NCBI RefSeq assembly: GCF_039536325.1
Contig: NZ_BAAAYO010000008.1
Span: 372,001-436,000, forward strand
Direction of reading: 5' to 3'
Length of the DNA stretch: 64,000 nucleotides
From: Paenibacillus_AB hodogayensis
GTDB taxonomy: Bacteria; Bacillota; Bacilli; Paenibacillales; NBRC-103111
Shown here: piece by piece, positions 17,041 through 24,463 of the stretch
How the letters are laid out: each line of letters begins with the position of its first letter
Numbering within the stretch: the first letter of the stretch is position 1
Notes under the pieces: model-generated
Told to the model about the DNA's origin: nothing
What the model saw: the letters and a program-made list of their open reading frames with translations, nothing else
Database searches by the model: none
Program-made: the position numbers and the translations under genes

Positions 17041-18864
17041 CTAACCGCGTCGCAGAGCTTGTCCGCAACGCGCGCAATAACTCGTGTCTGGTGGAGACTG
17101 CGTACCGCAGGCATCACAAATTAACTGCGGCCAAGCTTCATTTCCCTCGTTTTCCGTAGACAGGTTCGTCTCTGTTGACGGATTCAGTATGCGTAAGGCG
17201 CGGTGTTCCTCCATAGCACCGTTACGAATCAACCAGCCGAGCAGCAGTAAGCCGATGATTCCAACAATGATCATCCCTGCCGCTTTCCAGACTCCCTCCC
17301 ATATATGAAAATCCCAAAGAGTATGAAGAGCAATAGCCGATAAAAGCAGCCCCGCCGGCCGGAACAGTGCATATCGCCCCTGTCCGGCAGCCCGACTTGC
17401 CATTGCGTACCAAAGACTTGCTGCGGCGATCGCTGTCCAAGTCCCGTGTCCGAAGGGGGACAGCAGCGCCCGTACCCATAATACGGCAATCATCCCCCAT
17501 GCCGAATCGGGAGTGAGATGCGTCCACCCGTATAGTACACTTTCTAACGCGGAGAAACCCATCCCGGCAGCAGCGCCGAATACTAACGCATCCATCAGGA
17601 AGCGAGTTCCCTTCGTTCTGACAAGACTGACACATATGAGCAGTTTCAACGTTTCTTCAATTATTGCTATCGTGAGAGGCACCTTGAAGCTTGTATACGC
17701 AGGCGGGTTCACCCCTCCGTCAAAGAGCCAATCCCGTTCAAGCAGCCATGCCAACGGGGCGGCTATCACAGCCGAAGAAACAAATACAATCACCAGACGA
17801 GCCGGGCGAAATATCAGTAGCTGAGCGCTCCTCATATACGAAACAAAGGTGACGGGCCCAACCAGGCCACCCGTCAGCAATGCGGCAATCACCCATACCT
17901 GATCCTTGAGCCAGATAGCCAGCAAGGAAAACACCAAGAAAAGTCCACCCAGCCCAAAAAGGACATTGATCCAACTATCGTGTCGCGAGTGTTTCGCTTT
18001 GCTCCATTTCCCAGCGGTAGACGAACTCAACTCCGTTTCCGTAAAAAGAGCGGTCCCAGCGGCAGTGCGCGACAAATCCGGCCTGCGAATGCGCAGAACT
18101 TCGAGAAAGTGTCGCCGAACCGGGTCATAATGCTGCAAAATGAAATGGAATTCATCTTTTCCCATCACCAGCAGCTCACTATCTTCCATCGAAGTTAAGG
18201 AGTCGGCATGAGGAACGCCAGTCAATAAAGCAATTTCGCCGAAATAATCTCCCCCGCCCAAAACCCCTGTTCTTTTATCTCCGGCGCGCTTTTCAAATCG
18301 GCCTTTGCTGATCATAAAAAAACGGTCGGCTGCCCCTCCCTCTTTTACAATCGTTTCACCGCGCTGAACCCGTCGTCTTACAGTAATCTCTGCCAAACCG
18401 CGCAGCTCGGAGTCCGGGATAGCCGACCAAATTGATGCTTTGCGGAGCAATCCGTGCCTGATCCGAATTTCAGCCGAATACGATAAGCTCTCATGAAAAT
18501 AAGGACTTGCCTCGGCCAATCGTTGAAATGAGGCACGATCCAAACGTAAAGCATCGACATCCCCTAGAGCTTTCACGCTGGCGGTACGCTTTTCCTGTTG
18601 GAGAAGCGCGATCTCCCCGATCAACGAACCCGGACCAAGCTCAGCAAGTAATACGGGTTTACCGATCAACGTTTTGGATAAAACTTGAACCTGGCCGCTT
18701 AAAATAAAATAACATTCATTCCCGGCCGCCCCCTCGGCAATCAATTGATCGTTGGCCTTGTAACAAACTTTTTCCATCGCCAACGCAACAACTTCCAGGT
18801 CACTGTCCGGCACACCGTGTAAAAGGGTATGATTCCTTAAAAAATCAATAATTTCAGTGTACAT
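17041..18864 (-). CDS. Cyclic-nucleotide-binding / PrsW-like membrane protease / zinc-ribbon fusion
   Basis: This 607-residue membrane protein has four parts. Two cyclic-nucleotide-binding domains lie at about 10-125 and 135-255. The first keeps a phosphate-binding cassette (GEIALL 83-88, RTAS 93-96); the second has GEIALL 209-214 but PHADS where the Arg is expected. A membrane region of about eight helices (300-545) carries PrsW-like motifs EETLK 403-407, E441, H473 and H514 (LHTLWDF). A zinc ribbon ends the protein (C583, C586, C597, C600). PrsW proteases cleave anti-sigma factors in B. subtilis. Ligand-gated intramembrane proteolysis is my inference. It stands alone, with a terminator at 16846-16868. 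Confidence 0.85.
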   Translation of the reverse strand: MYTEIIDFLRNHTLLHGVPDSDLEVVALAMEKVCYKANDQLIAEGAAGNECYFILSGQVQVLSKTLIGKPVLLAELGPGSLIGEIALLQQEKRTASVKALGDVDALRLDRASFQRLAEASPYFHESLSYSAEIRIRHGLLRKASIWSAIPDSELRGLAEITVRRRVQRGETIVKEGGAADRFFMISKGRFEKRAGDKRTGVLGGGDYFGEIALLTGVPHADSLTSMEDSELLVMGKDEFHFILQHYDPVRRHFLEVLRIRRPDLSRTAAGTALFTETELSSSTAGKWSKAKHSRHDSWINVLFGLGGLFLVFSLLAIWLKDQVWVIAALLTGGLVGPVTFVSYMRSAQLLIFRPARLVIVFVSSAVIAAPLAWLLERDWLFDGGVNPPAYTSFKVPLTIAIIEETLKLLICVSLVRTKGTRFLMDALVFGAAAGMGFSALESVLYGWTHLTPDSAWGMIAVLWVRALLSPFGHGTWTAIAAASLWYAMASRAAGQGRYALFRPAGLLLSAIALHTLWDFHIWEGVWKAAGMIIVGIIGLLLLGWLIRNGAMEEHRALRILNPSTETNLSTENEGNEAWPQLICDACGTQSPPDTSYCARCGQALRRG

Positions 18865-19060
18865 GTTGAACCTCTCTCAGCTTCAAGCACTTACTATACC
18901 AGCAATTCCTTCGATGAAAAAAAACACTATGCGAGGGTCAATCTCATTGTGGTCATACTATTAATCATATTGTAAGGGATAATAGGGGCAATTGGCACAC
19001 ACAATTTCCATTTCTTTGTTAGGATATTTTCAGGATAGACTAGCCTTAAAATGAAGCAGC
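18865..19060. other. AT-rich intergenic stretch
   Basis: This is the boundary between the cyclic-nucleotide/PrsW gene and the RRM gene region, and lies at the edge of an AT-richer patch. It probably carries the promoter of the minus-strand gene starting at 18864. I see no convincing coding frame or repeat. Confidence 0.4.
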
Positions 19061-19097
19061 GGCAGCCTTGGACGAGAAAAATAGGTCCTAGACTGCC
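19061..19097 (-). terminator. Hairpin after the RRM gene and its small downstream frame
   Basis: A 13-bp stem with one mismatch and one wobble (19061-19073 with 19085-19097) lies 11 bases after the stop of the small frame at 19108. The following T tract on the minus strand is weak (CTTCATTTT). Confidence 0.55.
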
Positions 19098-19107
19098 ACT
19101 GCCGCCG

Positions 19108-19245
19108 TCACTTTTCAACTATTGTAACCTTCGTAGCTTGGTGATTTTCCCCTCGCAAAAAATCTAATCGTCCATTTTGATCGTAAGCGATAAACACGCT
19201 TGCCTGATGCCTGTCCGATATAACACAGTATTTATCTCCCTGCAC
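19108..19245 (-). CDS. Possible 45-residue small protein or coding remnant
   Basis: A frame opening at a GTG (19245) overlaps the last 14 bases of the RRM gene and runs for 45 codons, ending just before a terminator-like hairpin. The translation looks protein-like: GDKYCVISDR, then a strand VFIAYDQNGRL, then ATKVTIVEK. There is no clear Shine-Dalgarno site, so expression would depend on coupling to the RRM gene. Alternatively it is the tail of an older gene. No family recognised. Confidence 0.35.
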   Translation of the reverse strand: MQGDKYCVISDRHQASVFIAYDQNGRLDFLRGENHQATKVTIVEK

Positions 19246-19666
19246 GTTGCGGGATATCCGTACGCCTGGTGGCCTCTTCGACCGTTACGTTTCGACCGCC
19301 CCATCCGGCACCGTTTAGCGCATTGATTACGGTTTGCATTTTATCACGTGGTACCTCTACGAAACCATAACCGGCCGAACGCCCTGACTCACGGTCCGTA
19401 GCGATTCGAGCGCTCAGGACTTCGGAGTACGGTTTAACCGCATTATAAAGATCTACTATGGTAAAAGCCCAAGGAAGATTTCTAAATTCAAGTGTGGCCG
19501 TCATCGAGGTCGTCTGGATTGTTGCTCCCCCTATCGCATTGTTTGTGCCTATACTCAGCGCTTGCTTAATTGCTCCATTTGCATCGTCATTGACCATCAC
19601 AAGCACTCCTGCCAATGCCCCAATTATAAAAGTACCACAAGCCGTTAAAATCATTCTGCGATCCAT
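19232..19666 (-). CDS. Membrane-anchored RRM RNA-binding protein
   Basis: This 144-residue protein starts with a membrane helix (about 6-25) and a polar linker, then has one RNA-recognition motif domain at about 56-132. RNP2 is LEFRNLPW (59-66) and RNP1 is RSAGYGFVEV (96-105); the aromatic residues Y100 and F102 that stack on RNA bases are kept. Bacterial RRM proteins are best known in cyanobacteria and are soluble; a membrane anchor is unusual. The helix could also be an uncleaved signal. No ribosome- or RNase-related gene is adjacent. RNA binding is a family inference. Confidence 0.8.
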   Translation of the reverse strand: MDRRMILTACGTFIIGALAGVLVMVNDDANGAIKQALSIGTNNAIGGATIQTTSMTATLEFRNLPWAFTIVDLYNAVKPYSEVLSARIATDRESGRSAGYGFVEVPRDKMQTVINALNGAGWGGRNVTVEEATRRTDIPQRAGR

Positions 19667-19823
19667 TATGTATTCCCCCTACAATAAATTGGTAACTCCA
19701 ATATAACGTATCTGTCTTAAACAATCAGTGACTAATACCACAATTTGCGATATTTTCAGCTACTATCCCCTTGAGATATCCAATAGATGATGTACGCTGT
19801 GGTCATATCAGGGAAAAAATCAA

Positions 19824-20072
19824 TCATGTTGCAAATGTCGGAGTATTGCTAACGTCTCTCTTGCCAAAATATGAATTTCTATGTGGCAACAGCACATCAC
19901 CATATTGGGGGAGTATCCTTGTTAGTTCTTTGGCGACAGGCCAATTTATGTCTTGCAACCATTCAAATAATTCAGGGAGTGTTTCTATAATTTCCACTGC
20001 GCTATATTGTTCTATTTTCCTTACATTCTCCAGATCATGTTTATGTTTTGGAATTAGGTCCCGAATGCTCAT
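19824..20072 (-). pseudogene. DUF5071 family protein, apparently truncated
   Basis: The 82-residue frame begins as a good DUF5071 match (SIRDLIPKHKHD, then ELFEWLQDINWPVAKELTRI). After LLPH the usual middle part with its IWKYW motif is missing, and the sequence turns non-conserved before the stop. A +1 shift right after LLPH would continue as IHILARETLAILRH, which resembles the family C-terminus. This suggests an internal deletion with frameshift. A good GAAGGA site precedes the ATG, so a short product may still be made. DUF5071 proteins often occur in toxin-immunity settings. Confidence 0.6.
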
Positions 20073-20265
20073 ATATCGTTCCTTCTATTGGAGTGACTCT
20101 ATTTTACCATTAAACTCCAAAATCCAGTAGCTTGTCGTTCAATCGCAATGCCCCCACCGATGATCCAACCTTTTGGACAACAAGGAATATGAGAACACGA
20201 CGTCGAACAAGAAAAATATGGTAGTTAATGCTCATATTATAGCCTAATTTTTTAAGGAGAGACCT

Positions 20266-20712
20266 ATGAAAAAAATCAATTACCTGGAAACAAAACCTTC
20301 AAGTCGATATGATCAATTTGATCCCGATCAAGAAGGAAATAAGAATACAAAATTTGCTGACTTGATTATAGATGGAAAATCACTATATCAAATGCTTAGA
20401 ACGTATGACATGGTTCCTTCTCTAGGTTGGGGAAGCGATGAATATCAGAGAGAAATGATTGACTATTTTTTACTTCGAAAACCACATAAATACATGTACT
20501 ATAGATATCCGATTATGGTGTGCCCTTGGTGTGGGGATGAAGAGTGTGGATTTATCTCGGTTAAGATAGACAGGGAAGACGATTTTATTATTTGGAAGGA
20601 TTTCTATGTGGAAAGTGAGAAGAAAAAAATTAATATCGGACCATATCATTTCCAATGGGATAACTATGAAAAAGAAATTAATAATTCTTTTGGTACTGCA
20701 GGAATTCAATAA
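20266..20712 (+). CDS. Immunity-like protein of unknown family
   Basis: This 148-residue cytoplasmic protein has a low-GC gene, unlike most of the window. It has a Cys pair (VCPWCGDEECGF) that may bind metal, followed by IIWKDFYVES and a Trp-containing C-terminal segment. The pattern resembles immunity-type proteins found near polymorphic toxins in Bacillota, but I cannot name the family and no toxin gene is adjacent. The ATG has a clean AAGGAGAG site upstream. The next gene follows after 32 bases. Confidence 0.6.
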   Translation: MKKINYLETKPSSRYDQFDPDQEGNKNTKFADLIIDGKSLYQMLRTYDMVPSLGWGSDEYQREMIDYFLLRKPHKYMYYRYPIMVCPWCGDEECGFISVKIDREDDFIIWKDFYVESEKKKINIGPYHFQWDNYEKEINNSFGTAGIQ

Positions 20713-20744
20713 TAAAAAAATCATAGAAAGAAAGGAAAGATCAC

Positions 20745-21287
20745 ATGATTGTATTCCTTTGGTGTGTCGGCGGAATCGTTACGGCGGTCGGTCTTCTTTC
20801 CGCATTCGGAGGGGGTGAGCCTTCATTAGGAGCAGTAGAAATACTGGGGGGCGCCTTACTCCTGGGCGTTGCAAAACTGATCGAGCTGCTTCGGAACATC
20901 TACCATCATATGCTGGGTATGCCTTTAAGCGATAGCCAAATTCGGCACATCGTCAAAACCTCCAAAACCTACGAAATGGAGTCGCCAGGGATATCCCTTT
21001 ATCCTGATCACGGAACCGAAGATTTGCTTCTTGTCTTAGAAGGGGAGCATTATGTTCGAGTAGAATTGTTTACCTCCTATGTCACACAAGAAGAATATGA
21101 ATATCGTTTTTCTTTTCCGAACAGCGACTCCATCACCCTGGAACTGTCGGATCGTTATTACACGGGAGTCGATTTGTTCCGAGTCCATAAACAGGTTTAT
21201 GTGAAAGTAGCCGCTCTTCATTTGGTTTCCATTCTGAATAAAGGCCGAGTCATCCTAAAACCGGATCTCCCGGATTATAAGGAATAG
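20745..21287 (+). CDS. Membrane protein of unknown function
   Basis: This 180-residue protein has two N-terminal membrane helices (about 1-20 and 28-50) and then a soluble domain of about 130 residues with alternating strands (DLLLVLEGEHYVRVELF, SITLELSDRYY). There is no recognised family. AAAGGAAAG lies upstream of the ATG. Proximity to the immunity-like gene and same direction suggest co-transcription; no toxin is seen. Confidence 0.6.
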   Translation: MIVFLWCVGGIVTAVGLLSAFGGGEPSLGAVEILGGALLLGVAKLIELLRNIYHHMLGMPLSDSQIRHIVKTSKTYEMESPGISLYPDHGTEDLLLVLEGEHYVRVELFTSYVTQEEYEYRFSFPNSDSITLELSDRYYTGVDLFRVHKQVYVKVAALHLVSILNKGRVILKPDLPDYKE

Positions 21288-21301
21288 CTCCCCGATCGAG
21301 A

Positions 21302-21321
21302 ATCTCCCCCGAGGGGGAGAT
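21302..21321. terminator. Short GC-rich hairpin between convergent genes
   Basis: A 9-bp perfect stem of C/G runs (21302-21310 with 21313-21321) lies between the converging genes at 20745 and 21356. It has no T tract, so it may only be a weak stop or a barrier. Confidence 0.35.
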
Positions 21322-21355
21322 GGCTCTCACGGTACATGCTGCTGGATGCCGGATA

Positions 21356-22300
21356 TCACCCATATCTCTCAAGAAAAGGCTCCAGCACGGCAAGCCCCTC
21401 CAATTGATGGGGACCGCTGACTCCATAAAAGAAGCCATGCTCCGCCTCAGGCAGCAAAACGACCTTGGCGTATTTGCCGGCCTGCAGAAGCCGCTCGCCC
21501 ATTTCGTATATAAACGAATGCGGAAAAAATTGTTCCTTGCCGACAATGATGAACAGAAAATCGGCGGCCGTCTCGTCCACATGCGCGATAGGCGAAGCGA
21601 TGCGAAAAAGCGGACTTTCCTGCTCATAGGGAACACCGATAACATCCTCGATATCGCGCTTAATATCCGCTTGCATCGGCTCCCACTTCTCCAACGTCCC
21701 CGGCCCATTTATGGACACGCAGGCCGCGGGTCTCCTCCACTCCTGCCTCAGCGCTAGGTCCGGATTGAAGATACGGGGGTCCGTCAAGGCCAGCAAGGAC
21801 GCCAAATGCGCTCCCGCCGAGCTTCCCAGCACGATAATATGTTCAATATCCAAGCCCTGCTCGGCGATATACGCCAGGAACCGATCATACCCGATAGCAA
21901 CGTCCTCCATCTGTTGCGACAGGCGAACGGCCGGAGCAAGGCGATACCCGACAGAGGCGCACAAATACCCTTTTCGTGTAAAATATTGCAAATGTTGATG
22001 GAAGCTGTCCCTGCTTCCCGCTTTCCACCCGCCCCCGTGAACGTAAAACAAAGCGGTCCGACGAGTGACGATGGCCGGGCTGGCGATATCGACCGCTCTT
22101 TTTAAAACGATCTCTTCATCATAATAATGGGTGCCGATTTGCATGGAAGACCTCTCCCCTGTTTCGTTTGATCCTTCAACTGTGTTGCGAAACCGCTGAT
22201 ACGGGTTCAACTCTGCCAAAAAGCGAGCTGTACGCTCCGTCCGATGCAGTCCGGCCAGGATCGCGTAACGAGCTATTTCCTCTGTAGTAATCCATGTCAA
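21356..22300 (-). CDS. Alpha/beta hydrolase (esterase/lipase type)
   Basis: This hydrolase has the oxyanion-hole motif YVHGGGW, the nucleophile elbow GSSAGAH and a late histidine in EAEHGFFYG, so the Ser-Asp-His triad is complete; DETAADFLFIIVG probably supplies the Asp. It belongs to the hormone-sensitive-lipase / carboxylesterase group. Two starts are possible. A TTG at 22300 overlaps the upstream stop (TTGA), and the 52 residues after it look coding. An ATG at 22144 has GGGGAGAGG upstream and gives a 262-residue core. It follows the APH-type kinase gene directly. Confidence 0.82.
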   Translation of the reverse strand: MTWITTEEIARYAILAGLHRTERTARFLAELNPYQRFRNTVEGSNETGERSSMQIGTHYYDEEIVLKRAVDIASPAIVTRRTALFYVHGGGWKAGSRDSFHQHLQYFTRKGYLCASVGYRLAPAVRLSQQMEDVAIGYDRFLAYIAEQGLDIEHIIVLGSSAGAHLASLLALTDPRIFNPDLALRQEWRRPAACVSINGPGTLEKWEPMQADIKRDIEDVIGVPYEQESPLFRIASPIAHVDETAADFLFIIVGKEQFFPHSFIYEMGERLLQAGKYAKVVLLPEAEHGFFYGVSGPHQLEGLAVLEPFLERYG

Positions 22301-23313
22301 CCCCGTGCCGTCAGCTGCGCTCGATTCGCCTCGATCCATGCCAAAGGATTGTCCATTCCGGCAGTCAACATCTCCAGATGCCGATTCGCCGGGATTTTGG
22401 TCAGCGCCTGAACGCGGCTGTTAATCAGTCTGGCGGAAATCAGATACGGGATGGCGGATGCTTCTTCCCGTTGCAGGGGCTGAGCGGCATTGCTGTTATA
22501 AGCGGTCAGAAAATCATCGATTCTTCCCCATTCGAACGAACAGCTCTGGGTCAAGGAGAAAATATCCGTCCCGTCAATGCCGCCTGGCCGAACACCGGAG
22601 AAATAAATGATCCCGTCCGCAACATCCCGGACCCGAGGCTGCAGGCTAATCCAATCAAAATCAAAGAGCGCACAAACTCCGTTCTCCTTGAAGGCCGTGT
22701 TGGCCGGATGATAATCGCCATGAATGACAACCTTCGGCAAAGCGTGATACGTGGAATCGGGAACTTGCAGCAAAATTTCACTTGCATGAGATCGGATTCG
22801 AACAAGCTGTTCCCACTCGGACTTAGGGGCCTGCTGTTTATGTTCTTCCATATACCGATCCAGTTGAGCGAGCATGACCGCCGGGTCGTCATAGCGGGGA
22901 AGCCGTTTCTCCACAGTCGGGGCGAACTCGGCAAGCGCATTGTGCAGCTTGGCCAAAAAACTCCCAGCGCCTGCGACCTGTTCCCTAATCTCCGGCTGAA
23001 AAGCGTCGCCATCCATATACGGGGCCAGTTGATAAACCTGGTCCTCTATACTCGTATGCAGCTCTCCTCTGCGATTCGGAAAAGGAGCGGGAACTGGAAT
23101 GCCCCGTTGCTGCAAATAGTACAAATATTGCTCTTCGTAAGCGATCCAAGGCTCCGTGCTATATTTCTTATTTCTCATGCGCAAAATCCGCTTCTCTTCC
23201 TTGCGGCGCATCAGATAGTTGCGATTGGCGGTACCGCCGTGAAGAAGCGTAAGCTCGGTGTCCTCGGGAATACCGTATTCCTTCATTATCAACTGTGCAA
23301 TTTCCGGTTTCAT
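22297..23313 (-). CDS. APH-type phosphotransferase
   Basis: This roughly 338-residue kinase has the aminoglycoside-phosphotransferase/choline-kinase fold. It shows LLHGGTANRNYLMRR (nucleotide-binding loop), the catalytic IHGDYHPANTAF (HGDxxxxN) and the metal-binding FDFDWIS. Substrates of such enzymes range from aminoglycosides to homoserine and sugars; nothing here points to drug resistance. The ATG at 23313 is preferred over a TTG six codons upstream. It overlaps or abuts the hydrolase gene (TTGA), suggesting coupled translation. Confidence 0.85.
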   Translation of the reverse strand: MKPEIAQLIMKEYGIPEDTELTLLHGGTANRNYLMRRKEEKRILRMRNKKYSTEPWIAYEEQYLYYLQQRGIPVPAPFPNRRGELHTSIEDQVYQLAPYMDGDAFQPEIREQVAGAGSFLAKLHNALAEFAPTVEKRLPRYDDPAVMLAQLDRYMEEHKQQAPKSEWEQLVRIRSHASEILLQVPDSTYHALPKVVIHGDYHPANTAFKENGVCALFDFDWISLQPRVRDVADGIIYFSGVRPGGIDGTDIFSLTQSCSFEWGRIDDFLTAYNSNAAQPLQREEASAIPYLISARLINSRVQALTKIPANRHLEMLTAGMDNPLAWIEANRAQLTARG

Positions 23314-23662
23314 GGCTTCGCCCCACTCCAAAGATCGACAAACTGCTGTACATAATCACAATTTTAACAAGAGACAACCCTATCTGCTGTATGAATTGCT
23401 GTACGGATATGCCTCTAGTTTAGTCGCGCACTATATCCGTGTCAACAACAATGCATGATGAGAACGAAATTTTTTTGAGACAAATCAGTTTGAAATTTAA
23501 TACCTTTTCCACGATTTCCTCCGGCCAAAAAATTAGACTGGCATACCTGTAGGAAAAGAAAAACCCATCTCCAACTAAATCACCATGTCGACAATGCTAA
23601 AAAAGGCTGCTATTTTATAATAGTCAATAACGTGACACTAAATCGAAAAGGATCTCGATAAA
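23314..23662. other. Divergent promoter region
   Basis: This AT-rich 349-base gap separates the minus-strand kinase gene from the plus-strand unknown gene at 23663. A good -10 hexamer TATAAT lies at 23614-23619, about 44 bases ahead of that start, but I cannot find a convincing -35 at normal spacing. No gene is visible. Confidence 0.4.
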
Positions 23663-24385
23663 ATGGACTGTTCCCAGGCGCCGAGAGAGCTGCACGAAAA
23701 TAAGTACGGGGGTGCAGATGTGGGAGAGGAACGATTCAGATCGACAGGCTGGGATATTCGTGTCCTATCCGCGGAGCGGGAGACGGTGAAATTCCCCAAG
23801 GAGCAGGAATCTCTAGCCTTTCGCTTAAGCTTTCTTGCGGCTCCATCGTTGAAGCTCCAACGGCATGACCGGATTCTGGTCATTGCAGGGCAGTCGGGAA
23901 CCCCTACATGGGCAGCATTTACAGCCATCGTGATCCGGCATGAACCGGGTTCGTTGTTACTATTTGCAAGCCTTCAATACGAATCGCGGTTAAAGGACGT
24001 TGTACGATTGGAGCTTCTATTTTCTCCGCTAACCTCGATTACAGGGATAGCCGGGGTTATAGAGACCATCGGTTTTCTTCCTCCGTTTCATTATGCCGAG
24101 ATTACCCATGCTGACTTGAAGGCTGAGGACGAAAGCCTAGAGAAGATGCTGAGCATCACAATAAACGACACGACGGGAGATTTCTCCCGGTATACCGTAT
24201 CCTTTCGGTTCGAAGGGATTGACGAGGCGAACCTATCGCCTTTCGAGAAACAAAATGTGTTATTTCAATTGGAGTTTAGCTATGCGGGTGAAAAGATACG
24301 TGTCGTATTGGATGCGCAAACGGGATTCGAGGGATCTTTTCTATGCCGGAAAGTCAGTGTGCGGATGTCGTCCGCGCTTGTTTGA
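23663..24385 (+). CDS. Hypothetical cytoplasmic protein, two-domain layout
   Basis: This 240-residue soluble protein starts at an ATG with AAAGGA 9 bases upstream. The first half has strands (DRILVIAG, SLLLFASL); the second half has ITINDTTGDFSRYTVSFRF and then a long strand region. The spacing of the two halves faintly recalls YcgR-type c-di-GMP receptors with a PilZ domain, but the RxxxR and D/NxSxxG signatures are absent, so I do not assign it. It ends at a 16-bp inverted repeat. Confidence 0.6.
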   Translation: MDCSQAPRELHENKYGGADVGEERFRSTGWDIRVLSAERETVKFPKEQESLAFRLSFLAAPSLKLQRHDRILVIAGQSGTPTWAAFTAIVIRHEPGSLLLFASLQYESRLKDVVRLELLFSPLTSITGIAGVIETIGFLPPFHYAEITHADLKAEDESLEKMLSITINDTTGDFSRYTVSFRFEGIDEANLSPFEKQNVLFQLEFSYAGEKIRVVLDAQTGFEGSFLCRKVSVRMSSALV

Positions 24386-24435
24386 GCAAAGAGGACTCCC
24401 CAGCCCAATTCACGACTGCGGAGTCCTCTTTGCTC
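24384..24435. terminator. 16-bp perfect inverted repeat between convergent genes
   Basis: The arms 24384-24399 and 24420-24435 are perfect complements with a 20-base loop. The first arm overlaps the stop codon of the upstream gene. There is no T tract on either strand, so it is a likely but not classical terminator. Confidence 0.55.
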
Positions 24436-24463
24436 ATCTCGTATAGGAGTAAGGTAGCCGTTC

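Noticed and set aside
23663..24385. PilZ/YcgR-type c-di-GMP receptor
   Set aside because: The two-half layout is suggestive, but the RxxxR and D/NxSxxG motifs needed for c-di-GMP binding are absent.
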